From assembly GCA_949317995.1 (NCBI GenBank), contig OX439037.1:16356324-16420323 (forward strand): DNA of 64,000 nucleotides, in the 5' to 3' direction. Positions 10,301 through 22,199 of this stretch are shown here, piece by piece. Numbering within the stretch: position 1 is the stretch's first letter; each line of letters opens with the position of its first letter. Origin of the DNA: Acholoe squamosa. Taxonomy: Eukaryota > Annelida > Polychaeta > Phyllodocida > Polynoidae. The notes beneath the pieces were generated by a model, which saw nothing but the letters and a program-made list of their open reading frames with translations, was not told the origin of the DNA and did not search any database. The position numbers and the translations under genes are program-made.

Positions 10301-11026
10301 AGCCACAACAGTAGCAATGTAAGAGACTGTTACTATTGGCACACAGGTGCCATCTCCTAGGAAACACATGAACTACATTGGCTCCACCAGGACCTCTCAC
10401 TCTCAGTGTGATATATATTGGATTGTTGGGATGTGTTCACACCAGTAAAAAGGATCCCTGGAGGTTTCTCCAGACCTACCTTTGTCAATAGGCCCTCATG
10501 GCCCGGACAGAGTGATATATATATGTATACATATAGGAACATCAATCAAATGTACAGCTGTATTTCCCATGGGCTTGTATATATTTTTATTACTGTATTT
10601 TCTCAATAGAATTGTTGGTATGCTCAAAACCCTTTCATATGGTATAGCTACAAGTACCAATGGATGGATTTTCTAACAATCTAATGTCTACCAGTGATTA
10701 ATAGTATATGGGGTAGTCATAAGTAATGTAAATCTGATTCTATTCAGCAGATTTCATCCTTTTCTCGCTATACAGACAATAGGTATTTCATAGTCCGCAG
10801 TTTTTACATGCTGTGAACTATTGTAAATTATTTTTCATAACAACAAGACATGGTTATTCACGTTGACTCACAGGAGTCTAAATTGACTAAAATTGCCATC
10901 AAATATATACATATGTGGTGAATAGAACATGTGTACATGTATGTTAGTTGATGTCACCGCCACTAGGTGTCTTTATAGAACAGTAGTAACTGTTTAGATC
11001 AATACTGTATTGATCTAAAATATGCA
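10300..11026. other. Intergenic, nothing seen
   Basis: AT-rich sequence with only short, featureless ORFs; the two overlapping ones near 10418-10676 have no domain, start context or conservation to support them. Confidence 0.4.
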
Positions 11027-11325
11027 CTACCGTAATCTCCCGCGTATAAGGCGCAGCTCGCGTATAAGGCGCACCTAGAGTTTTGGAAAATTCTCAAAAA
11101 AATGAAAAATTCTTAACTTTGGTTCTACTGAATGAATTTTCAAAATTCAAAAAACCTATGTGTAGCTTGGGGCACCCTGGACCCTCCTGGGCCAACTTTT
11201 GTTATGTTATGATCAAGGGGGCATGTAAGATATCAAAAGAAAGGTCTTGGTGCCCCCCTTGTGGATCCAATGAGAACTAAAAACCCCCATATAAGACGCG
11301 CCTTATACGCGGGAGAAAACAGTAC
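11027..11325. mobile_element. MITE of the CCGTA/TATAAG family
   Basis: Terminal inverted repeats read TACCGTAATCTCCCGCGTAT at the left; the reverse complement of the right end reads GTACTGTTTTCTCCCGCGTA, and both continue TAAGGCGC. Length is about 300 bp with no coding capacity. The same terminal sequence bounds 17532-17771 and, more distantly, 56045-56271. Internal TATAAGGCGC repeats add to the inverted symmetry. Confidence 0.75.
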
Positions 11326-11969
11326 CTGGTAGTGGTGCTTTTGCACAACATGAGCTATGGTCCAAGTACAATGTTAAATGTATCGAGATAGGTCAAATGG
11401 TGCAGGGAATATATGACCAATATAGTTACATGGTGAAAGCATAACGCACAGAAAAGGGTATGTACTATCCGACACTCTTCTAGCATAGGAACTATAGCTT
11501 GCTGCTAAGACTACACTGAAGAGTGGAACAAACACCAATATAGAGGGGAAAGTTTTCAAGGAAAAACTTGAGAATCCTGGAAAACCTTAAACGAAATACT
11601 GGCATGCTGCCACCGTATGCAGTGTTGTGGGACCTGACTGTGTGCATGTATGCAACCTCTGGAGGTAATTTGTGACTCCTTTATCCTGTTCTCAGAGGAG
11701 TTTCAAGAACTTATTTTTCTTAAGTGAGTGAAAAAGAACCTTGAAATCAAGGAAAACCTTGAACTCTTTCATCCATGAATACATGAAACATCAGGGACTT
11801 TTGAGGCCCTGTTTATATCTCCTAAAACTAAACAACTGTGGATTAAATAATACTTAACACACGGCATCTGATGAAACCAGCATTTCAGAGAACCATCTAG
11901 ATAATCTACACTGAGGAAAGAATATTGCTCAAACATACATTTTGAAAAAGGATGACCCATCAAGGAGAA

Positions 11970-12500
11970 ACACCCCTGCGCGGGGGATTTCTAATTCCCA
12001 ATTTGGCCACCAGGGGCATTGGAGGGGGAAAATCATTATAAAATGCATTAAGCTAATTTTTTATGCAGAACTCAATGGTTTCATTTGAATTGCACCGTTC
12101 TTGGTAGAAATCACCCCTATTTGGATGGTAAAAGGAACATTTTTCATGAGAAATCAAACTATATGCCTGTTTCTGGTTGCCATGGCAACCATTCCAATAG
12201 TCAAAATTTGCATATTTTTTACGGCAATTTATGGATACATACTCACCAAAAACCCAAAACAGAAATTGAAAATTCCCTCTAGATCAAAAACTATGATAAA
12301 AATCATCATCATGTTATGTATTCATAATTAAAAAGACTGATTTATTGTGTTTTTAGACATTAATATGGTTTATAATGTATTTAGAGCTTAATCGTTGATT
12401 TAGGATATAAATTACAACCTATGTTCAAGGAGGGGTTGTGACATACCTATTAGGAATATTTAAGCCAATGATATCTCATTTTAAAGATCTTGAGATGAAC
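11970..12500. mobile_element. Dispersed non-coding repeat (CCACCAGGGG family)
   Basis: Starts with GGGGGATTTCTAATTCCCAA and TTGGCCACCAGGGGCA. A related copy is at 15745-16060 (GGGGGATCTTTAGTTCTGA, GGCCACCAGGGGGCA), and both contain ATTCCCTCTAGA followed by TATGA(T/C)AAAA. More distant relatives start the repeats at 22165 and 49745. It may be a non-autonomous DNA element; no terminal inverted repeat was found. Confidence 0.5.
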
Positions 12501-12569
12501 CTTGATAATGAATTTCCCTTCAGAGGGGTGTTTTTACTTGCCTGGTCAAAGGGTTTTCATCAAACGACA

Positions 12570-13160
12570 AGTTCTTCTATATATGTAGGCAACATCGCAG
12601 TTTGTCAGCATAGAAAGATCTAGCTGCAATAAAATATTGGAATACTCTAATGTCTATCTCAGATAATTCTAAACCTCTTTTCCTCAAACCCAGTGCCATT
12701 CATTTTGGTGGGAGGTGAAATGTGATGCATACAGTCATCTAATGACTTTTAGCTGCTCTCTCCCTTTTGTTGGCAGAACTGAGTAGTCAAGCCCCCTATG
12801 CAGAGCTCTTCCAACCATAGGACAGCAGTCTTATCTCTGATAACAGCCTGCATGTCACTGAGCTGGTCTACTGAGCATCCTTTAAAGAGGTATTTGTGGA
12901 CATGGATTTACAAAATGCTGTACGCTTTTGATTTTGCACATCTGTACCCATGGATTTGGTATGTTTAAACCCCACAAATCAGAATAGGATTTGACTACAA
13001 CAAGTAGGCTGATGGTATCTAGAATTGTGGAAAATCTACATATTTCACATCTTGTTACAGCTTTAAATAGTCCTTTTGACAAAGTTGACTGACTGCATTT
13101 GTATTCTCGCCCAACTTTTGACATAAAATCTTTCAAGACATGTAGATTTTCCCAATCATA
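12570..13160 (-). other. 3' flank of SMYD gene 1, homologous to flank of gene 2
   Basis: The phrases CAGCATAGAAAGATCT (12607) and GACAAAGTTGACTGACTGCAT (13078) have counterparts in the same order downstream of the second SMYD gene (CAGCATAGAAAATTGCTC at 52853 and GACACAGTTGACTGGTTGCAT at 52890). This shows the duplication reached beyond the coding region. It could be 3' UTR or a diverged terminal exon; reading frames do not agree between copies. Confidence 0.45.
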
Positions 13161-13162
13161 TT

Positions 13163-15172
13163 TTAGTCAAGAAGTCTAGGGTTCTGTTGTCCTGCGTACC
13201 GGACAAAAGATTGCTCAAACAGACATTGCTCAAACAGAGATTGCTCAAGCAGATATTCCCATTCCAGAAAATCTAGATGAGCAGATGGGAGAACATAAAT
13301 CTTTTCATACTTCTCCATTCCATCCCTTATTGCATCAAAGGCTTCACTGAACCTCTTGGCAGAAAGGAGTGCCTTGACATGTTCACACTTTGTCTGAAGA
13401 TCCTTTAACATTTTCTCTGTTTTACGTATGTCATATCGTTGTTTGCAGGCTTGGCACTGAACAGAAGCCTTTGGACATTCATCATTACTGGTGCACAAAG
13501 CCTGATTGCAGTTCTGGCACTTAAACCGAGCCAGTGATTTGTTTGGTGGCCTATGGAAAACCAGAGGCCATTTGTTGACACATGCATCACAAGTGCACCC
13601 AAAATGGAATTTATGTTGGAGTGTATTCAGTCGCTCCCCTCTCTCCATCTCTTGGAATTTTGGGCCATATGATATTGTTACCTCTTCTCCTTCCCTGATT
13701 GTTCTACTGGCCCATATCACAATATTATTGGCACAACCAAAATTGAGACTATTGCTGTTGCATGAATGATTAAAAAGAGAATATGTTGAATAAAGGCCAA
13801 GACCAATTTCATCATTGGCAGTAGGTGTGCCCTGGCCCTGTACTCCTGGAATGGAGCACCCATTCACCTTGAATACTTCCATGAGGTGAATGAGACATTT
13901 TCCGACACACAATCTGGCAGACTCTCTTTTCTCAGGAGGAATGTTTTGGTAGAAATTTGCATTCAGAAGTTCCCTTTCGTAGTTAGCAGCAGATACAGCC
14001 ATGCGAAACAGAGATTGACTGTGCTCTTTTTCAGAATGGTCAGAAAGATGTTTGACTGCGCTAAAACCACATGATTTGTAGATCTTATCTTCATCACAGC
14101 CTGCCATAGCAGATGCCTTTCTGGCAGGTAGTGCCAATTCATCACCAAACATCAACAGTTCATCGGTTCCAGCTACTAAAGCAATTCGTAGACCCATATA
14201 ATAATTGGTCTTGGCCAATGTGACACGCATTTCACATTCATATTTATGGTAAGTAGCCAAGGCGCGGTTCCTACACATGGGGCTACAGAATAGACACCTG
14301 ATGCAGTCTGGACATGATATTGGAGCAATGGGAAGTCTAGAACAGCAGTGATGGCAGTACACATCACTTTCACCTCTGGTCAAGAGGGTAGCATAGGCTT
14401 CTTCCACAACAATGACTTCACCAGGTCTAATATCTCTTGTTGCTACAACATGACGGCCCTTTTTCTTGTTATACTTTACTTTGCATGATGAAGACAGGCT
14501 TGGATGGGAGGCGTTCTTGCTATGTAGAAGACTCTGAACTCCTCGTTTGGCCCTTTCAGGACTTTTAGTTTCAGTGTTTGACCTCTCTGGACTAGCCCCT
14601 ATGTGCTTTTCTAGTTCTTTCAGGATTCTGTCCTGTTGTTTATCATCGATTTTGGACATTGATACAAGTTCAGAAACTTTATCAAAAGACTGCCTAGCAG
14701 TAGAAATTTCTTGTAGTGCATGATGGCACTTTGCTTTGCGAATGTACAGCAGATATTGACGCTCCTCTGTATAGCCTGCCTGTATGCAATCTTCAATGTC
14801 TATGAGGCATGCTTCATATTCCTCAAGGTAGAATAAGGCAGCTGAACGATTGCAAAGGGACATTGAGAAGTATCCACCACTGTTATCCCCTGGTGCAGCA
14901 ATCATGCTTTTCGTGTACATATCCAAAGCTCTCTTGTAAAGTTTATTTTTAAAGTATTTGTTGCCTTCATTCCTATACCTCTCTGAGTCCCTTGCAGACT
15001 TCATTGACAACTTTGAAGCTGATTCTCTTAAACTTTTCTTATCAAGGTCTGCTGACATGTATTGTCTAGTCCAAATGAAACGATCCTCATTTGTTGTAAG
15101 ATTTTTGAATCTAGTAGAAGCTATATGCTCTGGACTCATGTCTCGCAGTGAAGATCCCAATCTATTTGCCAT
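13163..15172 (-). CDS. SMYD4-like TPR/SET/MYND protein, copy 1 (669 aa)
   Basis: Predicted SET- and MYND-domain protein of the SMYD family, whose members methylate lysines on histones or other proteins. An N-terminal TPR region (about residues 64-170, with GNKYFKNKLYKRALDMYTKS) as in SMYD4 precedes a split SET domain. The SET N-part is at 237-262 (GRHVVATRDIRPGE). A MYND zinc finger follows at about 272-313 (Cys pairs, CPDC, FC..MC, H.YEC), then NHSC near 467, GEEVTISYGP near 495 and post-SET CTCDAC near 525. A further Cys-rich piece (CQNC, CQAC) is at 551-575. I chose the ATG at 15172 because TTTCAG lies just before it, a 3' splice site that copy 2 shares; the ORF extends 15 codons upstream into intron. 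The C-terminus carries three 15-bp repeats (EQSLF-EQCLF-EQSF) absent from copy 2. Human SMYD4 is about 800 aa, so exons may be missing. The family assignment is firm; substrate and activity are unknown. Confidence 0.88.
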   Translation of the reverse strand: MANRLGSSLRDMSPEHIASTRFKNLTTNEDRFIWTRQYMSADLDKKSLRESASKLSMKSARDSERYRNEGNKYFKNKLYKRALDMYTKSMIAAPGDNSGGYFSMSLCNRSAALFYLEEYEACLIDIEDCIQAGYTEERQYLLYIRKAKCHHALQEISTARQSFDKVSELVSMSKIDDKQQDRILKELEKHIGASPERSNTETKSPERAKRGVQSLLHSKNASHPSLSSSCKVKYNKKKGRHVVATRDIRPGEVIVVEEAYATLLTRGESDVYCHHCCSRLPIAPISCPDCIRCLFCSPMCRNRALATYHKYECEMRVTLAKTNYYMGLRIALVAGTDELLMFGDELALPARKASAMAGCDEDKIYKSCGFSAVKHLSDHSEKEHSQSLFRMAVSAANYERELLNANFYQNIPPEKRESARLCVGKCLIHLMEVFKVNGCSIPGVQGQGTPTANDEIGLGLYSTYSLFNHSCNSNSLNFGCANNIVIWASRTIREGEEVTISYGPKFQEMERGERLNTLQHKFHFGCTCDACVNKWPLVFHRPPNKSLARFKCQNCNQALCTSNDECPKASVQCQACKQRYDIRKTEKMLKDLQTKCEHVKALLSAKRFSEAFDAIRDGMEKYEKIYVLPSAHLDFLEWEYLLEQSLFEQCLFEQSFVRYAGQQNPRLLD
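13206..13255 (-). repeat. 15-bp tandem repeat inside SMYD gene 1
   Basis: ATTGCTCAAACAGAC-type units occur three times (plus strand) and encode five-residue repeats near the C-terminus. The paralogue has a single unit at this place, so this is an expansion specific to copy 1 and shifts the sequence of the tail. Confidence 0.75.
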
Positions 15173-15520
15173 TTTTCTGAAACACGGAAATAATGTGATA
15201 TCATAATTGTAAATCAATCATTGTTGACAGATACTTCTGGATTGTTTATTGCTTATTTTTTTTACTTTATTATGTCATGTATCCAGGGTTGGGTTTCTTC
15301 CTGGAAGAAGGGTAGGGTGGAAGAAATCTGGAAGAAACCTATTTTGCCATTTTTCTGAAACATGGAAATAATGTGATATCATGATTATCAAAAACATTGT
15401 TGACAGATGCCACAGAGTTATTTATTATTTTTTACTTAGCTTTTTACTTCATTATGTCATTTATCTAGGGTTGGGTTTCTTCCTGGAAGAAAGGTACAGT
15501 GGAAGAGACATGGTTTGTCA
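15168..15520 (-). repeat. 178-bp tandem duplication covering the SMYD splice acceptor and start codon
   Basis: The segment from GCCATTTTTCTGAAACA (15168) through GGGTTGGGTTTCTTCCTGGA is repeated from 15346 at an offset of 178. The upstream copy, read on the minus strand, keeps the TTTCAG acceptor and ATGGCA but then reads AAATAG, a stop after three codons. It could therefore act as a decoy acceptor or minimal upstream ORF. The counterpart upstream of gene 2 is single. Confidence 0.75.
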
Positions 15521-15744
15521 TGGCTATAGGAGTGCTTTGTATTCTTTATACCGAGTCACCATATGAAACGTACGTCTATTATCCTGTACCATATAGAGGC
15601 TCGTAAAGTTTATAAGGTGTTTTGTTCTGTTTCTGCCAGTTTTTTTCTGGAAGAAATTGGAAGAAACTCAGAACACTGTGTACCAATCAATATAGCTTTG
15701 CATATTAAAAAAGGATTATGTGACCAAAAAATGTGATCCATCTG
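15521..15744. other. Intergenic, nothing seen
   Basis: No coding or repeat feature beyond one more GAAGAAATTGGAAGAAACTC phrase that echoes the adjacent duplication. Confidence 0.3.
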
Positions 15745-16060
15745 CCACAATAGGTGCATCCGGGGGATCTTTAGTTCTGATTTTGGCCACCAGGGGGCAG
15801 TGTATAAATATAACACTGCAAAATATACAAAAAAAGCTTCAGACCAATTCTTATGGGAATCCAGTGGAATGCTCAGAATTATTCTATCTGAACAATTGGT
15901 TGCGTCCGAAACCACTCTATTATTCAAATGGGGGTTTTACCACAAATGTATTTACATAAAAAAAACTCTGAACCAGAAACAGAGCTAATGAATTCCCTCT
16001 AGAACCAATTTTATGACAAAAACATCACATTTCATTTTTTAACTTTCCATAAGACACTAT
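15745..16060. mobile_element. Dispersed non-coding repeat (CCACCAGGGG family)
   Basis: Relative of 11970-12500: same GGGGGATCTTTAGTTCTGA / GGCCACCAGGGGGCA start and ATTCCCTCTAGA end region. It has no ORF of note. Confidence 0.5.
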
Positions 16061-16109
16061 TTATTTTTGCATTTTAAGTATCATATCCATATTGATGATA
16101 ACCGATATG

Positions 16110-16312
16110 AATTTTTTTTGCCAAAATCACATGCGAATGCACCCTTTTAATCTATAGTAAAAAGGGATGTTTTCTCTGAAAAGAGGTGATATTAATTTGA
16201 CCTCCCTAATCAAGGGGTCAAAAAATTCTGTCCCCCTGGTCAAGGGGTCGAGAAAATTCTGACCCCCGTCAAAGCCACCAGCCGCCCCCCCCCCCACGTT
16301 GTTAAAAAATGA
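16110..16312. mobile_element. MITE-like fragment ending in GTTGTTAAAAAAT
   Basis: Matches the right part of 51897-52155 (phrases ACCCTTTTAA, TCAAGGGGTCGA, ATTCTGACCCCC, CCACCAGC). Its right end, poly-C then GTTGTTAAAAAATGATC, is the inverse of the left end of that element, so these are terminal inverted repeats of one family; here the left end is missing. Confidence 0.55.
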
Positions 16313-16339
16313 TCATTTCCATAGTAGTCCCCATATATA

Positions 16340-17531
16340 TATATATATATATACAGAGGGCTCTTCCCATGTCAAGCACTGGTCAGTTTGTGCACCTTTA
16401 TTAGTTTTACCTTTGGATGTGGTCATTATTTATCAACAGGGGGTGGTTGGTTTGAGGGGAGGGCGGCATAAAAGAATTTAGCTACAGCTGTCACTTATTT
16501 TTCAGGATTTAGTTGAATGCTGAGTGCTGCCTGAATGCTGAGTGCTGCTTGAATGGCTAAAAAGGGCTCCACACTCTCGAATCACTAATTCAGCTACTTT
16601 TATTTGAATAAAATAACTTGGATCACAGATCTGCCACTGGGATTTTCGGCAAAATCAATTTTTTTTACCTTTGGCCTTTGGGTTTTTCAAGATGTGAGGC
16701 AAAATAAAATTGAAAAAAGTACATGGTGATTAACCAAACAACTAGGAAGAATTGTCGATCTTTCCCATATTTACTTCCCCAAAATATATATTTAAAGACA
16801 AGTTTACGCTACTGGCTACACAGAAGCCACCTGGTGACAGAAATTAGAACTAATCAGTTATAATCTTAATGATTTTTCTCACCCTAACTGGACCACTTTG
16901 CCTGTACATATTTTTTTCAGTTAATTTCTGATCACTATAGATGCATTGAAAATATTTATACAGTCATGTCTCAATATATCGGTCTTCAAAATGTCAGTAG
17001 ATTCGCTTACCAGCCAATATTCTCTCTGAACATATTGCATTGAAACCATTTAATTATATCATAATTCCGATTGACAGAACCAGTGGATACAGGAACCAGT
17101 AATTTTTTTTATCTGAAACAGAGTTGGCTGGTAAAGTGAGACATGACTGTATACCATTTGAATTCACATAGGATCCTATAGTTAAGGGAAAAATATTATT
17201 TTTTGAAAAATTCACATTTTCATTTCAACCGTGACACCCCCCGCCATTTTTCTTCTTTTTTTTACATGTTACTAAAGCTGTCCTTTATCTATTCGGAGAA
17301 TATTGTAGATGAATCAATAGAAGGTGTTCAATATGATTAACTATCATTTCTATAGTTAAGGCATTTTCAATTAAGTGGTCATAAAATGAAAATATACACC
17401 GTGACATAGGCATTTTCCTATTCTTTATACATCAAAGTAATACTATGCAGAGTTATTTGAGATTATCAATAGAAACTCTGACATTGGTCAGCCTGTAGCA
17501 TTTGTCTTTAATCAAGAAAAAGGGATGAAAA
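16340..17531. other. Intergenic, nothing seen
   Basis: A short TATATA run at 16335-16352 and AT-rich sequence without a supportable gene. Confidence 0.4.
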
Positions 17532-17771
17532 GTACCGTAATCTCCCGCGTATAAGAAGCGTCCTCTAGGCCAAACAAAATGCTGGGGCGTCTTGTAGCTT
17601 TCTCTCAAGTTGTGGGTGTGTCTTATACGAGGGGTAATTTTACTATAGAAATGTACTGGATTTACAAAATTGAGCCCTAAGAGGGGCGTCTTTATACGTG
17701 AAAATGCCTCTGCTGAGTTTGGGGTGCGTCCTATACGCGCAGTGCATCTTCTACGCGGGAGAATACGGTAC
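17532..17771. mobile_element. MITE of the CCGTA/TATAAG family
   Basis: Bounded by GTACCGTAATCTCCCGCGTA and, as reverse complement at the right end, GTACCGTATTCTCCCGCGTA. Four internal GCGTC(C/T)TATA-type phrases are scattered inside. The ORF that crosses it on the minus strand (17453-17773) is not a gene. Confidence 0.8.
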
Positions 17772-20618
17772 ATTTTGGGGTGTTCTAGGTGGAATTTTCT
17801 TTTGCCTTTGGCCGCTGGGCAATTTGGGCTTCAAAATCCATCTTTTTTTTAACCTTTGACCGCCCGAAATATCAGCTCAATAATTCTCTAATCCAAGTTA
17901 TTTTAAATAAATGGCCTTATCAGTAGTGCTGTGAGCACTGACGCTATACCTAGGGCAAGTGAGTAAAGGCCACAGGGAGAAATAGTTGTCTGTAACGGGT
18001 CAAAGAACACAACACCTTGTAAGCAGTTTCTAGATCAATGGGTTACACACGAGCTTTCCCCAGTACCAGGAAAAAAACTTACCCCTCTAGCCATGTCCCC
18101 CATACAATAACCTGCTAAACCCCTATATCCATGTCTTTTTATTTTATAGTCACACACAAAAATATGGAAAGGAGTCTTTTTTGTTGTTATTATATTTCGC
18201 ACCTGAGCAGGGGTCGGAAAAAAATTGACTGCCATTGGGGGGGGGGCATAAAAGATTTTGCTTACCCCTGGAAAAAAGCCACACACCCCTCTTAATAAAT
18301 AATGATCGCTTCCTATGGTGCTTGTGAATGATCTTTCAGAGCTACATTTTCTAATCGATGTTCATCTTGTGCTTACAGGAATGTCCTAAGAAAATAACGT
18401 GTTTTTTTTTTAAATTCACAGATATACAAGTTCTGAGACAATACTAAATACCCCTTTCCCCCGCAATTTCCATAACATGCATGGTGTATTTAAATATATA
18501 CGTCATGCTGGAGGGAAGGTAGGGAAGGGAGGGGGTTCTGGCCCAGCATGAGGGAACTTTACAAAATTGGCGGAAAAAAATTGACAAGGGGTCGAGGGGG
18601 GTCAAAAATGCAGTGGAATTTTCAATAACTTCATTTATGGACGGCCCCAAGGACCAGGCCTGTTACTGTCAGAGTCACAGTAGCTACGGTGTCAGCCTAG
18701 CCATGCATATTGAGGGTCCTAAGTGTACGGGGTTAGGGGGGGGGGTCACATCTTTTTTTGTTTTTTTTGTCCATTGTTGATTCTAAGAAATGGTTTAGTT
18801 TTGTCTCTTAATTCTCAACCACATGTCCCTTGTCGAATTTAAGAAGTGACATTGTCCATTTGTCGATTTTACCTGTCTGGGCCCCTATATATTGGTACCA
18901 TCCTGGGTAGGTACCATAGTAGGCCCCGAATAGATGGGCCTATGACTGTATAGAGCAAAGAGTGCCCAAACCCCGGGCGCAAACAGTCATATTCAGCCAA
19001 CTTCTCCGGCGACCTAGTTTGGTGGCTAGACTAGGAACTGAAGCCAGTGTGATATTCAGCCAGGATTTCAGGGTCAAATCACGAGATTAAAACTAAAAGG
19101 GACCTGTCATTCGGGCCTCGTCACACTTACGATGTTCAAAAGGAGCTCAGCGACGTTGCCACAGTGAAAATAGTTAGGTTGTTGATTCGGTGCGCCTTGA
19201 ACTTGAAGACTCCCAAACCCCGGCTCCAGGCCTTTGTTTTGGCAGATCTGCCCCAGGGATGTGCCAGCGTCCTCCCTCACCGATGGTGACGGCGATGTGC
19301 GGGTAGATTGACGTCGCCACGAGGACAGGGAGGAAGGAGGGCGGCGTCCCGGCTGACCTGGTTTTCGCGGCCAGTAGTGGTACTACAGTCGCAAGGATAG
19401 TATAAGTTCCCTAGGATATGTTACTTCATAGAGTCCTTTAGTATAGACCCCCCCCCCCCCCTTAAAAGTAGGCTTCCTTTTATGTTCAGTATTGAGTCCT
19501 ATGCCGGGGTCCTATGTAAGATAAGGGGGTTTATGGAGATGCAAGGAATCTTTATCGCTCTGATATTAAATGCAAGCAAGGTACCACCTTTACCAAAAAA
19601 CCCTGCCGAATCCAAAATTTGTGATCTTGATTCTCAAAAATTGACTGAAAGTACCTAAAAATGAGGTTCAATGATGAGAATATTTTAAAAATGTACAAAA
19701 GTAATATTGAAAATTATTGGAATTTTTGAAAATTATTGGAACTTTTTAACCTCAATCTACATATCCCGATGGCTTCCTTTCTCTCAAACTGACAACTACT
19801 GCCTGTGCATGGTTCTGCCTATCCCACATACTGCCTATCCCTTAGTCTACCTATCACTCATAATACCTCTCTCTTGAAATCTAGAGTTTAATCATGTTTT
19901 CCCTCAAGAGGCTTAAAGGATCACCTCTTACCTTTATTACCTGACTTTCACTGTACATTCAATTAGTCTACCTATCCTTAATCTGCCTATCATTCATTTT
20001 ACCTATCCTTCATGGTGACTATCCCCCAACTCTCGTTTGAATCCTTATTCTATGTTAAATGTTTTGTCTGTCCTGTATTGCCTTAGATTAAGCATAATTA
20101 GGTAATCACAAAATGTATTCATAAGATTAAATTGGAATGGATTTCCGAGATATATCATTTATTCTAAATTTGACATTACTAACTGTTCACATAAAATTAA
20201 TAGGGAGTGTAGGCCTACACATTTGTGTTTTGAACTACAACCGGGACTACAACCCCACCTGGCATCTAATGCCATAGTTATCCGCCTAATGGAACTATTC
20301 ACTTATTGTATTATATATTTACCATTGTTTGTATTTGATAGCTACTACTTTGAGAAACACTGCGGGATACAGCAATCATATCCTTAAACAAGGATATGTA
20401 TCTCCTTAGTTTAACTGCACATCCCTCATGTTTGACTTCTGTCATATTACCCAGCATCCATGTTTCCTTTAAATAATGCTCAAGGTACTCTCTGTGCCTA
20501 TCTTTTAAACTGTTCATTACACATGCTACCTATCCCCCTTGTTGCCCATCCTTTTGAATAAAGGTCCTATCCCTCATGCTCACTTTATATTTTTCCTGGC
20601 CATCACGACCAATCTTCA
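17772..20618. other. Intergenic, nothing recognised
   Basis: Includes a GC-rich island at about 18960-19390 without a convincing long ORF, poly-G/poly-C runs (18240, 18735, 19448) and an AT-rich tail with CTGCCTATCCC phrases repeated at 19820-20030. The GC-rich part may be old coding or transposon sequence; no domain was identified. Confidence 0.4.
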
Positions 20619-21535
20619 TTGGTAACAACTGATATTAAATTGCTGGAAATGAAGCAAGCCACTTTCCTACGCAGGTACGCCACCACTCCCTCTACAGGGG
20701 AAATAATGAACACCTATTATGACGTCACAGCGTTTCTATCCGCCATCTTGGCTTCGCCCTTTGTCAACATCAAAACCTTAGACATTTTTGAATTTCTTTT
20801 ATCAAGTTTGAAAGGTTTTTATTTACCATACTACTTGGCCGGAACATGGGCAAAAGCCAAGGCTGCAGCAACGGAGACACTTAAATTGGAGCTGTCTATT
20901 CAAAAACAACTGGTGGAGAGTCTTCAAACCCAAGTCGGCTCAGTCAACGACAAGCTGTTGGAAGTCAGCCACTTCCAGAAACAAAAACTGGACCGGCTTC
21001 CTCCTCTCCCGGCGTCCATGGCTGACCAACAATTTTCAACTGCTGGTAAGACAACTCAAAATCCACAGAGACCCGCCCCATACACTGTAATGCTACAACA
21101 ACAGTCCAGCATGGGGTCCAACCTATCGCTCAAACCCCAGGTGTCAATCACGCCGTCACAGCCGGCCAAGGGCACATGACAGCACCGGCTTCAGTCCCTG
21201 TACTGTCACAAGCTCAAGCAACTGTCACAACTCAGGTCAGTCAGGTCGCCCCGACTTGGCCTATCCTTCAGCCGACTACCAGCACCGTACAGCCTGCCTC
21301 GACATTTCAACCAACTTTGAATGCAAGCCTAGCAGGCCTATTTGCTCAGCCTGCCTGCCTAACTCAACCTACTTACCCGCCTGTTCTACCCATGTCATTC
21401 GCCGAGACAGACAATACTGCAGTGGGCCAGCAAGTGTCAGCCTTGCTATCAGCCGCCCACCAGTTCTCAACCATTAAAAGTAAATGCACGGTACCATCAG
21501 ACTACATCTTCAGGGGGTCTTCTAATGTCAAAACA
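20619..21535 (+). pseudogene. DIRS-like retroelement gag remnant, first part
   Basis: Two ORFs (20619-21179 and 21176-21535) overlap in different frames and together look like one broken protein: a coiled-coil stretch (LELSIQKQLVESLQTQVGSV) followed by a Pro/Thr/Gln/Ser-rich region. I do not recognise this part on its own. The assignment rests on what follows after the inserted repeat at 21545-22165: a zinc-binding motif of the kind seen in gag-like ORFs of DIRS elements and an RT N-terminus. Frameshifts show it is dead. Confidence 0.4.
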
Positions 21536-21544
21536 GAAACAGGC

Positions 21545-22165
21545 CAATTATTGTACTGGGGATACATGTGTATAGCCAAGCAAAAAGGGTCCCCCAGGGA
21601 AAAAGTCAATTTTTAAATTCAGGCCATGAACTTTCCAATGATATATTACATGAGAAAATATATCTGCTAGTTTCAGAGTTACGGTTCTATTAACTTAGAT
21701 GGTTACCGACCTATTCAAATCCCAAATAAGGTCTACCTTGTATATTTCATGAGATATATCAGATGATATGTATAATTAGGCATAATTCTGCAAATTAGGG
21801 AAATTGTCATATTCTTCACATTCTTTTTCTCATAAAATTTGATCTGATTATCAGATTTTTACCATCTTTTCAACACACCGATCCTTGTGGGTGTGGCTAT
21901 CAATAGGCTTTTTTGATTCCTCAATTTTGAGTGAAAATAATGTTTCCATGGCAACCAATATCAACAAGAGCACTGATTTCTGCCCTCAAATGCCCAAAAA
22001 CGTTCTATTTACATTCCAAATTTGGAAGGTTTTCCTTAAAAATGGGAATTTCCCTTAAGGACAATTGTAATCTACATAGTAGTATATTTGGTATATTTTC
22101 CCCCTTTTAGGCCATAGTGGTGTCCCCCTGGTGGCCAGAATTGGTACTAATTCCCCTCGGACTGT
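21545..22165 (+). mobile_element. ~620-bp dispersed repeat inserted in the DIRS-like remnant
   Basis: Inverted copy of 49745-50372 along its whole length (shared phrases AAAGGGTCCCCCAG, CCATGGCAAC, TTCCAAATTTGGAAGGTTT, GTGGTGTCCCCCTGGTGG). Neither copy has an ORF, and no clear terminal inverted repeat was found. It interrupts the retroelement's reading frame, so it is younger than that insertion. Confidence 0.8.
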
Positions 22166-22199
22166 CCTTTTAACTTGCCTCCTCACACATGTGGGGTTA

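Noticed and set aside
17453..17773. 106-codon minus-strand ORF
   Set aside because: Lies almost wholly inside a MITE with inverted ends.
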